Positions 33,658-42,296 of a DNA stretch of 64,000 nucleotides are shown here, in pieces (within the stretch, counting starts at the first letter, position 1; each line of letters opens with the position of its first letter). The DNA is from Microbacterium testaceum (GTDB taxonomy: Bacteria > Actinomycetota > Actinomycetes > Actinomycetales > Microbacteriaceae), in assembly GCF_020781835.1 (NCBI RefSeq), contig NZ_JAJGNJ010000003.1:248001-312000 (forward strand), written 5' to 3'. Both the position numbers and the translations under genes were made by a program. The notes beneath the pieces are model-generated. The model was not told where the DNA came from and searched no databases. It saw only the letters and a program-made list of their open reading frames with translations.

Positions 33658-35424
33658 GTGATCCACCGATCCTCGCACGGCGCCGGTTCGTCTGAACGTG
33701 CGTTCCTGGCTGTCACCCTGCTCCTCCTGGTCGTCGGCATGCTCGCGACGGCCTGGGTCCTGGTGCGCGGCACCATCGCGTACCAGCATCTGGCGGCTGT
33801 CCATACCGCGCTGGCGGAAGCGACGTCCGCGGTCGACGACCCCGTCGCCTGGGCCGATGATCTCGCCTCGACAGCCGACGACGTCGCGGCGGCGCACGCC
33901 CTGACCGACGACCCGGTCTGGACGGCGGCGGGCGCTCTGCCGTGGATCGGTCCGCACCTGCGTGCAATGGCGTCCGTGGCCTCCGCCGGCGATCGAGCGC
34001 TCGACGCGCTCGATCCGCTGCGTGAGGTGGCATCCGCCCTCTCGTCCGGGTCCCTGCGCGCGTCCGACGGCGGGTACGACGTCGCCCGGCTGGCCTCGTG
34101 GGAGCCGGCTGCTCGCTCGGCCGCCCTCGCCCTCGAGGTCGCGTCGTCCGAGCTGTCTGCGGCGGCGTCCGCCGACCTCCGTGGATCGGTCGCGGATGAA
34201 CTCGCCCGCGCGCGCGAGATGGTCACGCGCGCGCATGACGAAGCGGACGCGCTGCACCGGACCACGCGCCTGCTTCCGGACATGCTGGGCGCGGACCGGG
34301 CCCGGTCGTACCTGGTGGTGTTCCAGAACGATGCGGAGTGGCGCTCGCTGGGAGGGATCGTGGGAGCCGTGGCTCAGATCGACACCGACCGCGGGCGCGT
34401 CCGGCTCACCGCGCAAGCGTCGTCGACCGAATTCCGCGGGGCCGGTGCCGCCCCCGTCGCCGAGCTCCCGGACGGTCTGCGCGCCCTCTTCGATGACCGC
34501 CCGGCGCGGTTCGTCCAGAACGTGACGCAGGTGCCCGATTTCTCGGTGGGGGCTCCCCTGGCGCGGGAGATGTGGCGCCGACAGCACGGCACGGAGGTCG
34601 ACGGGGTCATCGCCGTCGACCCGGTCGCGCTGTCGTACCTTCTGCGCGCGACCGGACCCGTGACGCTTCCGTCCGGGGACGTGCTCACGAGCGTGAACGC
34701 CGTTCCCCTCCTCCTCGACGAGGTGTACCGGCGCTACCCGGACCCGACGCACCAGGACGCCTTCTTCCAGTCGGCCTCGTCTGCCGTGTTCGAAGCGGTG
34801 GCGGGCGGACGCGTGGAGCTGAGGGCGCTCGCGGACGCGCTCGACCGAGCAGGCAGGGAACGGCGGATCCTGGTCTGGAACGCCGATCCGGCCGAACAGG
34901 CGATGCTCGACGGCACCACGCTGCAGGGTGCGCTCCCCGCGGTCGACGGCGGGCGCACAGTCTTCGGTGTCTACGTCAACGACGGCACGGGGTCGAAGAT
35001 GGACTACTACATGCGGCTCGGTGTGGCAGCGTCGTGGTGTTCGCCGTCCTCGGCGGCACTCCGCGTGACGCTGCGCAACGAGGCACCGGACCCGGCGACG
35101 CTCCCCGACTACGTCACGGGCGGGGGCAGATACGGCGTCCCCGTCGGGCACACCCTCACAGGCGTCTACGTGTATCTCCCACCGGGTGCCTCCGTGACGC
35201 ACCAGCGGGCGACGGGCGAGGGAGCTGCGAGCGGCTTCGCCGGCGGCCGCGATCGCGGGCGGGACGTGCTGAAGTGGTCGGTGCGACTGGCTCCGGGACA
35301 GTCCGCGACCCTCGATCTGCGCGTCGCCACGCCCGCGACCGACATCTTGGAGACGCTGACGACGCCCACGATCCACGCAGTCGACACTCCGGTGGGTGGC
35401 GCGATCTGCGCGAATGAGGGATAG
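33658..35424 (+). CDS. DUF4012 domain protein, membrane-anchored
   Basis: A 588-residue protein with an N-terminal helix (about 14-37), a helical region and a large external domain with the DUF4012 hallmarks YLVVFQNDAEWRSLGGIVGAVAQID (about 219-243) and a late SKMDYYMRL. DUF4012 proteins are surface proteins of Actinobacteria and other Gram-positives, often beside polysaccharide genes; their activity is unknown. TAGGGT at 33646-33651 lies 6 bases before GTG 33658, so the message is probably leaderless. It neighbours the second GT2/kinase locus. Confidence 0.87.
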   Translation: MIHRSSHGAGSSERAFLAVTLLLLVVGMLATAWVLVRGTIAYQHLAAVHTALAEATSAVDDPVAWADDLASTADDVAAAHALTDDPVWTAAGALPWIGPHLRAMASVASAGDRALDALDPLREVASALSSGSLRASDGGYDVARLASWEPAARSAALALEVASSELSAAASADLRGSVADELARAREMVTRAHDEADALHRTTRLLPDMLGADRARSYLVVFQNDAEWRSLGGIVGAVAQIDTDRGRVRLTAQASSTEFRGAGAAPVAELPDGLRALFDDRPARFVQNVTQVPDFSVGAPLAREMWRRQHGTEVDGVIAVDPVALSYLLRATGPVTLPSGDVLTSVNAVPLLLDEVYRRYPDPTHQDAFFQSASSAVFEAVAGGRVELRALADALDRAGRERRILVWNADPAEQAMLDGTTLQGALPAVDGGRTVFGVYVNDGTGSKMDYYMRLGVAASWCSPSSAALRVTLRNEAPDPATLPDYVTGGGRYGVPVGHTLTGVYVYLPPGASVTHQRATGEGAASGFAGGRDRGRDVLKWSVRLAPGQSATLDLRVATPATDILETLTTPTIHAVDTPVGGAICANEG

Positions 35425-35527
35425 TCGAAGAGGCGGATGTTCGTCGCGCGATGGGGGCTGCGACGGCCGCCGGCCCGTGGCACGTGCCGTGCCCGGACCA
35501 CTGTCTCCGACGCTAGTGGGTGCCGAA

Positions 35528-35782
35528 ATGAAGTTCGCCGTCGTCCGTTCCCTGGCCACCGCCGCGCTCATCACCGGCGCCGCTCTGGCCTTCCCAGCCG
35601 CCGCGATCGCGGCCACCTCCGGCTCCCCCGAGGAGGGGACGACGACTCACGCCGCGGCCGACACCGCGGGCAGCACGCCCGCGCTCGGCTATTGGATCGG
35701 GGGCGGAACCCTCGCCCTCGCGGGCGGCGCGATCGCCGTGGGCACCACCGTGCGCCGTCACCGTCACGATCCGGACACCTGA
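35528..35782 (+). CDS. Minimal secreted/anchored surface peptide
   Basis: An 84-residue protein: a signal peptide (about 1-28, AIAA), a short Ser/Thr/Gly-rich spacer, then a C-terminal helix ending in basic residues (LGYWIGGGTLALAGGAIAVGTTVRRHRH). That tail closely resembles the sorting tail of the next gene (VGLWIGGAAFVVAGAAVVIGAAARRRR), yet no LAxTG motif or cargo domain is present. It may be a bare membrane-anchored peptide or an eroded sortase substrate. The ATG at 35528 begins the signal peptide. Confidence 0.65.
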   Translation: MKFAVVRSLATAALITGAALAFPAAAIAATSGSPEEGTTTHAAADTAGSTPALGYWIGGGTLALAGGAIAVGTTVRRHRHDPDT

Positions 35783-36029
35783 GGCGGTCGGGACGGCGTC
35801 CAGGTCTTCCCCGTCGCGCATCGGCCCGCCGGCGAGCGGTGGGGGTCCCGCGCGCCCGGCGCGCGGATGCCAGGTGATTTCCCGCATGCCCCGGCGTGAA
35901 ACGTCGCCGCACCGAAGAGTGCGGCCTCCCGGGCGTGGGCAGACTGGCTCGGCGAGCGGCGCTCACCCGCACCCGCTGTCGCTCGCGATCATCTGTCCGG
36001 CCATACCCGCCACTGAGATGGGGCCCACC

Positions 36030-36584
36030 ATGAAGAACACGATCCTCCGTGCCGCCGCAGCGCTCTCGCTGGCGGCCGCCGCGCTGATGGCCCCCACGGC
36101 CGCCAACGCCTACGTCGACCCCGCTGTGGTCATCGCGACCCCCGACACGATCACCGCGGGCAGTGTCAGCACCTTCACCACCGACCTGGCGCCCTTCGAG
36201 GCCTCCGAGGAGATCGTGATCTCGATCACCGGCGAGAATGCCTCGGGCGCCGCGCTGGCCATGGTCAAGACAGCGATCGAGACCAATGCGACGCTGCGGA
36301 CGCACGCGGTACAGGGCAAGCTGAATGTCCCGATCACCTTCCCTTCGAACGGTGTCGGCACCTACGACCTCACCTTCACCGGTGTGACGAGCAACGTCGT
36401 CCTGCACTCGCGGATCACCGTCCTTGCACCCGGAAGCACGACTCCGTCGAAGGCCGGGCTCGCCGTGACCGGCATCGACTCCGACGACACCGTCGGGCTG
36501 TGGATCGGAGGTGCGGCATTCGTCGTCGCCGGCGCAGCCGTGGTGATCGGAGCCGCGGCCCGCCGCCGCCGCGCGACCGCGTAG
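36030..36584 (+). CDS. Surface protein with LAVTG sortase sorting signal
   Basis: A 184-residue secreted protein: a signal peptide (about 1-28, ANA), a domain of about 110 residues with beta character, then LAVTG (about 149-153), a hydrophobic helix and a basic tail. LAxTG is the recognised motif of Actinobacterial sortase E enzymes. No sortase gene is in the window. The mature domain is not recognised. The ATG at 36030 is used; another in-frame ATG four codons upstream is possible. The terminator at 36597 follows. Confidence 0.82.
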   Translation: MKNTILRAAAALSLAAAALMAPTAANAYVDPAVVIATPDTITAGSVSTFTTDLAPFEASEEIVISITGENASGAALAMVKTAIETNATLRTHAVQGKLNVPITFPSNGVGTYDLTFTGVTSNVVLHSRITVLAPGSTTPSKAGLAVTGIDSDDTVGLWIGGAAFVVAGAAVVIGAAARRRRATA

Positions 36585-36596
36585 CCCTTTTCGCAC

Positions 36597-36635
36597 CGAC
36601 AACGGGGGCCGTCCATCGGATGGCCCCCGTTGTCG
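36597..36635. terminator. Bidirectional terminator after the LAVTG gene
   Basis: CGACAACGGGGGCC (36597-36610) pairs perfectly with 36622-36635, a 14-base stem with an 11-base loop. It lies between the surface-protein gene and the convergent exonuclease-family gene. Confidence 0.8.
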
Positions 36636-36650
36636 TCGTCGAGCGACGAC

Positions 36651-37343
36651 TCAGGGGGTGGGTACCGGGCGTGTGCCCGTGACGTCGGCGGTGATCAGGA
36701 TGGGCAAATGGTCGCTGAGCCCCTGGGGCAGTGTGCGGATATGGGCGATGTCGAAGCCGATCGAGGTGGCGAAGTCGTAGTGCCCACGGAAGAAGCGGTA
36801 ACGCGTGTACGTACGGGAGTCGCTCAGCGTAAGCTCGTACCCCTGATCGCGCACCGCCTGACCGAGATTCTCTTTGAACACCGGATAGTTGTAGTCGCCC
36901 ACCATGAGCGTCGGCAGACCCGGTCCGAGGTTCTGAAGTTCCGCCAACGCCGTGCGGATCTGGTGACGCCGGAGAGAGTTCAAGGCGGTGAGAGGCGCTG
37001 CGTGGAAAGACGCGACGATGATCTCGTGCCCGTCATCGATGTCGCGCAGCCGGACGCCGAGCATCCTCTCCTCCGCGGGCTTCAGAACATAGTCGTGCAG
37101 CGACTTCTTCAAGGCGATGGAACGCACCTCGACCGCCCGATAGGTGTTCTCCCGGTAATACACGGCCAGCCCCAGGCGGTTGCGCTGCGTCGCCTCGGCC
37201 AGACGCAGACCCGAGATCTCCGCCGGAATCTCCCGCGTGTCGTATTCCTGCAGGCACAGGACGTCCACGGCATGGGCGTCGACGAGAGCAGCGAGCTCCC
37301 CCGCGGCGCGATGCTTGCGCAAGTTGTACGAGATGACCTTCAT
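36651..37343 (-). CDS. Endonuclease/exonuclease/phosphatase family protein
   Basis: A 230-residue EEP-fold protein beginning MKVISYNLRKH, with the metal-binding glutamate in LCLQEYD (near 33), ASFHAAP, GDYNYP (aspartate and asparagine pair) and the final catalytic LSDHLPI. It could act on DNA, RNA or phospholipid head groups; sequence does not decide. It is near the 5' end of the ribosomal cluster's downstream flank but is separated from truA by 55 bases. Confidence 0.88.
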   Translation of the reverse strand: MKVISYNLRKHRAAGELAALVDAHAVDVLCLQEYDTREIPAEISGLRLAEATQRNRLGLAVYYRENTYRAVEVRSIALKKSLHDYVLKPAEERMLGVRLRDIDDGHEIIVASFHAAPLTALNSLRRHQIRTALAELQNLGPGLPTLMVGDYNYPVFKENLGQAVRDQGYELTLSDSRTYTRYRFFRGHYDFATSIGFDIAHIRTLPQGLSDHLPILITADVTGTRPVPTP

Positions 37344-37398
37344 GGCCTAGCCAGCCTAGGACCGCTCACTATGCGGCTCCCCGAGGGTTGCCAAATGC

Positions 37399-38256
37399 TC
37401 ACGAAGCGATGTCATCCGCGTCACGCCGCTTTCGGGTCTGCTCGGCGCGGGATGCCAGCAGCTCGTCCGCGGGATAGCCGACCTCGGCGAGCACGAGGCC
37501 CCGTGCGGCCAGGACCTTGGTGTCCGGCGTGCGCGCGGCCGCGTCGCGAATGGCGACGATGCGCTCGGGTTCGATGCGCCCCTCGCCGACGGCGACGCAT
37601 GCTCCGACCAGGGCGCGCACCATGCTGTGGCAGAACGCATCAGCTCGGACATTGGCGACCACGGCACCCGACGCGTCACGGTGCCAGTCGAATTCGAGCA
37701 GCGTCCGAATGCTCGTCGCCTCTTCCCGAGCCTTGCAGTACGCGGCGAAATCGTGCAGTCCGATGAGGCTGCGCGCCGCGGCATCCATCGCCTCCACGTC
37801 CAGGTGGGCCTTCACCGTCGTCGTCCGGGAGCGTTCGAGCGGGTCATAGCCCGTCGTGAGGTCGGCGATGCGGTAGGCGTAGCGGCGCCACACCGCCGAG
37901 AATCGCGCGTCGAAGCCGTCCGGCGCCTCGGAGGTCCGTGTCACGGTCACGTCGGGGTATGCGCCCAGAACGCCGCGCACGCGTCCGGCGAGCGCCGCGA
38001 CGGAGTCCGGTTCGTCCGCCTCCCGCCGACGCCGCGGAAGTCGCGCGGTCTGTGCGTCGTCGAGATCGAGATGCGCCACCTGCCCGGACGCGTGCACCCC
38101 GGCATCCGTCCGCCCGGCGACCACGAGACGCGGGTCACCCCCCACGATGCGCGACAGCGCGCCCTCCAGAGTGCCCTGGACGGTGCGGAGCCCCGGCTGT
38201 CGCGCCCACCCGCGGAAGTGCGTGCCGTCGTAGGCGATGTCGAGGCGGATACGCAC
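37399..38256 (-). CDS. truA: tRNA pseudouridine synthase A
   Basis: A 285-residue enzyme that converts U38-40 of tRNAs to pseudouridine. The catalytic aspartate is in VAGRTDAGVHASGQV (about 46-60), with LDIAYDGTHFRGW at the N-terminus and FCHSMVRALVG near the C-terminus, all diagnostic. The start is GTG; TAGGCT (complement of 38263-38268) lies 6 bases upstream, so this gene may have its own leaderless promoter in addition to read-through from rplQ, whose hairpin terminator lies between. TruA follows rplQ in many Actinobacteria. Confidence 0.95.
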   Translation of the reverse strand: MRIRLDIAYDGTHFRGWARQPGLRTVQGTLEGALSRIVGGDPRLVVAGRTDAGVHASGQVAHLDLDDAQTARLPRRRREADEPDSVAALAGRVRGVLGAYPDVTVTRTSEAPDGFDARFSAVWRRYAYRIADLTTGYDPLERSRTTTVKAHLDVEAMDAAARSLIGLHDFAAYCKAREEATSIRTLLEFDWHRDASGAVVANVRADAFCHSMVRALVGACVAVGEGRIEPERIVAIRDAAARTPDTKVLAARGLVLAEVGYPADELLASRAEQTRKRRDADDIAS

Positions 38257-38286
38257 CCTCCCAGCCTACGGGTCTGCCCGGGAACG

Positions 38287-38322
38287 ACCGAGGCCCCCTC
38301 CCGAGCGGGAGGGGGCCTCGGT
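38287..38322 (-). terminator. Terminator of the alpha (rplQ) operon
   Basis: A perfect 17-base inverted repeat: 38287-38303 (ACCGAGGCCCCCTCCCG) pairs with 38306-38322 around AG. It begins 17 bases after the rplQ stop in the direction of transcription. Confidence 0.85.
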
Positions 38323-38338
38323 GCGAGACAGCGAGGGA

Positions 38339-38905
38339 TTACGCCTTGGCGTCGTCCTCCACCGCGTCGGCGGCAGCGGCCTCGGCGGCAGCGCCCTCCT
38401 CGGGGGACTCGGCTCCGGCGTCGGCGGCCTCGTCGGCGGCGGGAGCCTCCTCGACGGCGGTCTCCTCGGCGGGTGCCTCGTCCTCAGCGGGCGCAGCGGC
38501 CGCGGCGGGCGCGGCAGCGGCCTTCGAGGCGGACGGCTTCTTCGTGACGGGCTCGAGGACGAGCTCGATCACAGCCATGGGGGCGTTGTCGCCCTTGCGG
38601 TTGCCGACCTTGGTGATGCGGGTGTAGCCACCGTCGCGGTCGGCGACCAGCGGAGCGATCTCCGTGAAGAGGGTGTGCACGACCTCCTTGTCACCGATCA
38701 CCGAGAGGACGCGGCGACGAGCGTGGAGGTCACCCCGCTTCGCGAACGTGATGAGGCGCTCGGCGAGCGGACGCAGGCGCTTGGCCTTGGTCTCGGTCGT
38801 CTTGATCGACTTGTGGGTGTACAGGGCCGCGGCGAGGTTCGCGAGAAGCAGGCGCTCGTGGGCCGGGCCGCCGCCGAGGCGGGGACCCTTCGTGGGCTTG
38901 GGCAT
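38339..38905 (-). CDS. rplQ: 50S ribosomal protein L17 with acidic tail
   Basis: The first 122 or so residues are a normal L17 ([25 protein letters not shown]). The remaining 65 or so form an unusual Ala/Glu/Asp-rich tail, so the protein is 188 residues against about 120 in most bacteria. Acidic tails on L17 are known in Actinobacteria. It is the last gene of the alpha operon, 42 bases after rpoA. Confidence 0.97.
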   Translation of the reverse strand: MPKPTKGPRLGGGPAHERLLLANLAAALYTHKSIKTTETKAKRLRPLAERLITFAKRGDLHARRRVLSVIGDKEVVHTLFTEIAPLVADRDGGYTRITKVGNRKGDNAPMAVIELVLEPVTKKPSASKAAAAPAAAAAPAEDEAPAEETAVEEAPAADEAADAGAESPEEGAAAEAAAADAVEDDAKA

Positions 38906-38947
38906 GTCGTGTTACTCCAGTGGGAAGGTTCGGTCGGGTCCGACGGG

Positions 38948-39937
38948 TCAGACGGTCTCGTCGTCGTAGCCGCCGAAGAACTGGGCGCCATCGAAACCGG
39001 GCACCGAGTCCTTGAGCGACAGGCCGAGGGAGGTGAGCTTGTCGCGCACCTCGTCGACCGACTTCTGACCGAAGTTGCGGATGTTCATCAGCTGGGTCTC
39101 GGAGAGGGCGACCAGCTCCGAGACGGTGTTGATGCCCTCGCGCTTGAGGCAGTTGTACGAGCGGACCGAGAGGTCGAGGTCTTCGATCGGCATCGACAGC
39201 TCGTTCGACAGCACGGTCTCGACCGGCGCCGGGCCGATCTCGATGCCCTCGGCCTCGACGTTCAGCTCGCGCGCGAGACCGAACAGCTCGGTGAGGGTCC
39301 GACCGGCCGAGGCCACCGCGTCGCGGGGGGCGATCGACGGCTTCGACTCCACGTCCAGGACGAGCTTGTCGAAGTCGGTGCGCTCACCGGCACGCGTCGC
39401 GTCGACGCGGTAGCTGACCTTGAGCACCGGCGAGTAGATCGAGTCGATCGGGATCTGACCCGCCTCGGCGTACTCGTTGCGGTTCTGGGTGGCCGAGACG
39501 TAGCCGCGGCCGCGCTCGATCGTCAGCTCGAGCTCGAACTTCGCGGTGTCGTTCAGCGTGGCGATGACCAGCTCGGGGTTGTGCACCTCGACGCCCGCCG
39601 GAGCGGAGATGTCCGCGGCGGTGACCTCGCCGGCACCCGTCTTGCGCAGGTAGGCGGTGATGGGCTCGTCGCGCTCGCTCGAGACCACGAGCTGCTTGAT
39701 GTTCAGGATGATCTCGGTGACGTCTTCCTTCACGCCCGGGATGGTGCTGAACTCGTGCAGGACGCCATCGATGCGGATGCTCGTGACGGCCGCGCCGGGG
39801 ATCGACGACAGGAGGCTGCGACGCAGCGCGTTGCCGATCGTGTAACCGAAGCCGGGCTCGAGCGGCTCGATGACGAAACGGCTGCGGAACTCCCCGATCT
39901 TCTCCTCGGTCAGAGTGGGACGCTGTGCGATGAGCAC
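38948..39937 (-). CDS. rpoA: RNA polymerase alpha subunit
   Basis: A 329-residue alpha subunit with the N-terminal dimerisation/assembly domain (about 1-230, [26 protein letters not shown]) and the C-terminal DNA-contacting domain (about 245-315, [20 protein letters not shown]). The start is GTG with GAAAGGA upstream. It is preceded by a 171-base gap holding a strong hairpin where rpsD is often found. Confidence 0.98.
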   Translation of the reverse strand: MLIAQRPTLTEEKIGEFRSRFVIEPLEPGFGYTIGNALRRSLLSSIPGAAVTSIRIDGVLHEFSTIPGVKEDVTEIILNIKQLVVSSERDEPITAYLRKTGAGEVTAADISAPAGVEVHNPELVIATLNDTAKFELELTIERGRGYVSATQNRNEYAEAGQIPIDSIYSPVLKVSYRVDATRAGERTDFDKLVLDVESKPSIAPRDAVASAGRTLTELFGLARELNVEAEGIEIGPAPVETVLSNELSMPIEDLDLSVRSYNCLKREGINTVSELVALSETQLMNIRNFGQKSVDEVRDKLTSLGLSLKDSVPGFDGAQFFGGYDDETV

Positions 39938-40068
39938 TATGTGTTCCTTTCGATCACGTGCCCGCTATATGACACGTGTAATGGGGTGAGGTGTTGAGTT
40001 GTACTCGCCGGATGCCGCCTCCCCGGGGGACGCGGCATCCGAATGCCTGGGGTGCGCGAGAGCGCCAG

Positions 40069-40103
40069 CGTTCCCGGGGAGCGACGAGCACTCCCCGGGA
40101 ACG
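40069..40103 (-). terminator. Hairpin between rpsK and rpoA
   Basis: CGTTCCCGGGGAG (40069-40081) pairs perfectly with 40091-40103, a 13-base stem with a 9-base loop, six bases after the rpsK stop. It may be a terminator or attenuator that lowers rpoA-rplQ transcription, or an RNA end-stabilising structure. Confidence 0.65.
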
Positions 40104-40108
40104 ATGCG

Positions 40109-40507
40109 TCAGACGCGGCGGCGCTTCGGCGGACGGCAGCCGTTGTGCGCCTGCGGCGTCACGTCCTGGATCGAGCCGACCTCGAGGCCGGCGGCCGTGA
40201 GCGAACGGATCGCGGTCTCGCGGCCCGAACCCGGACCCTTCACGAAGACGTCGACCTTCTTCACGCCGTGCTCCTGCGCCTGGCGGGCAGCGGACTCCGC
40301 TGCCATGCCTGCGGCGTACGGCGTCGACTTGCGCGAGCCCTTGAAGCCGACGCCGCCGGACGAGGCCCAGCTGATGACGGCCCCGGAGGGGTCGGTGATC
40401 GAAACGATGGTGTTGTTGAACGTCGACTTGATGTGGGCCTGACCCACGGCGATGTTCTTCTTCTCCTTGCGGCGCGGCTTGCGCGCGGCGGACTTGGCCT
40501 GTGCCAT
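40109..40507 (-). CDS. rpsK: 30S ribosomal protein S11
   Basis: A 132-residue S11 ([19 protein letters not shown] ... THFNNT-type core [15 protein letters not shown]-terminal [11 protein letters not shown]). The start is the ATG 34 bases after rpsM; longer upstream frames have no S11 homology. Confidence 0.98.
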   Translation of the reverse strand: MAQAKSAARKPRRKEKKNIAVGQAHIKSTFNNTIVSITDPSGAVISWASSGGVGFKGSRKSTPYAAGMAAESAARQAQEHGVKKVDVFVKGPGSGRETAIRSLTAAGLEVGSIQDVTPQAHNGCRPPKRRRV

Positions 40508-40541
40508 GTGCGGTTCTCCTGGATCCTGCGCCGGCGGAGGC

Positions 40542-40916
40542 CTAGCGCGCCTTCTTCTTGCCGGCGACGGTGCGCTTCGGTCCCTTGCGGGTGCGCGCGT
40601 TCGTCTTCGTGCGCTGACCGCGCACCGGGAGGCCGCGGCGGTGGCGCAGGCCCTCGTAGGAACCGATCTCGACCTTGCGGCGGATGTCGGCGGCCACCTC
40701 GCGACGGAGGTCACCCTCCACCTTGTAGGTGCCCTCGATGTGGTCGCGCAACGCGACCAGCTGGTCGTCGGTGAGGTCCTTGACGCGGACGTCCGGGCTG
40801 ATGCCGGTCGCGGTGAGGATCTCGGTGGAGCGGGTACGGCCCACGCCGTAGATGTAGGTAAGTGCGATCACCACGCGCTTGTCGCGCGGGATGTCGACGC
40901 CGGCGAGACGTGCCAT
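40542..40916 (-). CDS. rpsM: 30S ribosomal protein S13
   Basis: A 124-residue S13 ([26 protein letters not shown]), normal length with a basic C-terminus ending [13 protein letters not shown]. It lies between rpmJ and rpsK in the usual order. Confidence 0.98.
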   Translation of the reverse strand: MARLAGVDIPRDKRVVIALTYIYGVGRTRSTEILTATGISPDVRVKDLTDDQLVALRDHIEGTYKVEGDLRREVAADIRRKVEIGSYEGLRHRRGLPVRGQRTKTNARTRKGPKRTVAGKKKAR

Positions 40917-41055
40917 GCGGCTCTCCTCAGAGTGTCGTGGAGGTGTGGAGCAGGATCGGTGCCCGGGCCTCCGCCCCGAGGTGTCCCCCGCTGTGCGGGT
41001 TCTGATCCTGCCGTTGTGTGTTCAGTTGGAAGTCGGTCGTCGAGTCCGCGCGGAC

Positions 41056-41172
41056 TCAGCCCTGACGCTGCTTGTGACGCGGGTTGCTCTTGCAGATCAC
41101 CATGACGCGCCCGTGGCGACGGATCACCTTGCAGTGGTCGCAGATGGGCTTGACGGAGGGGTTGACCTTCAT
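41056..41172 (-). CDS. rpmJ: 50S ribosomal protein L36
   Basis: A 38-residue protein too short for ordinary gene lists. It reads [20 protein letters not shown] and ends NPRHKQRQG. The zinc ligands C11, C14, C27 and H32 are present, so this is the zinc-binding (C+) form. It sits between infA and rpsM as expected. Confidence 0.96.
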   Translation of the reverse strand: MKVNPSVKPICDHCKVIRRHGRVMVICKSNPRHKQRQG

Positions 41173-41234
41173 GGGGGTGTTTCCTGTTCGCTGTCTTCGA
41201 TCCGCGCGAGCGGTTCGTTACTTCTCGGCCGGAC

Positions 41235-41456
41235 TCAGCGGTAGCGGTAGACGATACGACCTCGTGTGAGGTCGTAGGGGCTCAGTTCGACGACGACGCG
41301 GTCCTCGGGGATGATGCGGATGTAGTTCTGCCGCATCTTCCCCGAGATGGTGGCGAGCACCTTGTGACCGTTGGTCAGTTCGACACGGAACATCGCATTG
41401 GGCAGTGCCTCGGACACCGTGCCCTCGATCTCGATGACACCGTCTTTCTTCGCCAT
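41235..41456 (-). CDS. infA: Translation initiation factor IF-1
   Basis: A 73-residue OB-fold protein ([27 protein letters not shown]), the standard length and start; an in-frame upstream extension is not conserved. It has its own promoter at 41552-41580 and a leader of about 90 bases. Confidence 0.97.
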   Translation of the reverse strand: MAKKDGVIEIEGTVSEALPNAMFRVELTNGHKVLATISGKMRQNYIRIIPEDRVVVELSPYDLTRGRIVYRYR

Positions 41457-41551
41457 AAACTCGCTCACGCTCATTGCAGACCGGCCGGTCTGCGGTGGAT
41501 GGGGATTCGGTGCTGCGACACGCCAATGAAGGCGCAACGCACCAAAGATCA

Positions 41552-41580
41552 AGCATACGTGGTAGAACGCGCTGCGGCAA
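41552..41580 (-). promoter_or_regulatory. Promoter of the infA-rpmJ-rpsM-rpsK group
   Basis: On the minus strand TTGCCG (complement of 41575-41580), a 17-base spacer and TATGCT (complement of 41552-41557) form a good sigma-70 promoter in the AT-richer gap after the DsbA-like gene. Confidence 0.6.
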
Positions 41581-41594
41581 CTCGCCGCTTCGGC

Positions 41595-42296
41595 TCAGCC
41601 GTCGAGTCGTTCGACGATGTCCTTCTGCGGATCCCCCGTGAGGTCCTGCTGGTTGACGAGGACCTGACCGTTGATCGCGATGGTCGGCGTGGCGATGCCC
41701 GACCCCGTCTGTGACGGCGTTCTCTTCGTCATCGCGGTGACGAACTTCGTGTACGTGCCGTCGGTGATGCAGGAGGTCACGGCATCCGAGGCTCCGGCAT
41801 CCTTCGCGATCTCTCCAAGGGTCGCGTCGTCGAGCCCCGCGGTGCCTTCCGTCGGCTGCTGTTCGTACATGGCCGTGACGAAGGCGGGTACGTTGGCGGA
41901 GTCGTCGACGGCGACGCAGTAGGCGGCATTCGCTGCGCGCGTCGAGTACTGCGTTCCCTGCGACTGCGCATCGAGGATGGCGATCGGGTGGATGTTCAGC
42001 GTGATGGTGCCGTCATCGGCGAGCTGCTGGAGCGTCGAGCCGTAGGCCTGCTCGAACGAATTGCAGACGGGGCACATGAAGTCGATGTACGTGTCGACGG
42101 TCTGATCACCGGAGCCGACGGCGATCGCACCGGTGTCGGCGTTCACTGCCGAGGATTCGGGCACCGTCCCCGGTGATGTGGCCTGGCTGTTCGCGAACCA
42201 GACCACTCCCCCGATCACGAGGACGACGGCCACCGCTGCGGCGGTCACCCCGATCGCGAACCAGTTCGTGGACTTGCGAACCGCGGCCATCATCAT
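41595..42296 (-). CDS. DsbA-family thiol-disulfide oxidoreductase, membrane-anchored
   Basis: A 233-residue protein with an N-terminal helix (about 13-34) and an external thioredoxin fold carrying the CPVC active site (C75-C78) in DFMCPVCNSFEQ, and the cis-proline region GIATPTIAING. It is expected to make or isomerise disulfides in exported proteins. The gene is inserted between map and infA; its ATG overlaps the map stop (TGATG), so it is co-transcribed with secY-adk-map. It starts with three successive ATGs, and any could be used. Confidence 0.9.
   Translation of the reverse strand: MMMAAVRKSTNWFAIGVTAAAVAVVLVIGGVVWFANSQATSPGTVPESSAVNADTGAIAVGSGDQTVDTYIDFMCPVCNSFEQAYGSTLQQLADDGTITLNIHPIAILDAQSQGTQYSTRAANAAYCVAVDDSANVPAFVTAMYEQQPTEGTAGLDDATLGEIAKDAGASDAVTSCITDGTYTKFVTAMTKRTPSQTGSGIATPTIAINGQVLVNQQDLTGDPQKDIVERLDG

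Noticed and set aside
33658..35424. DUF4012 protein as an LCP-type ligase
   Set aside because: The LCP arginine/aspartate motifs are not visible; the DUF4012 segment is clear.
38237..39997. 586-residue plus-strand frame opposite rplQ and rpoA
   Set aside because: Shadow of two certain genes; no start signal and no recognisable domain.
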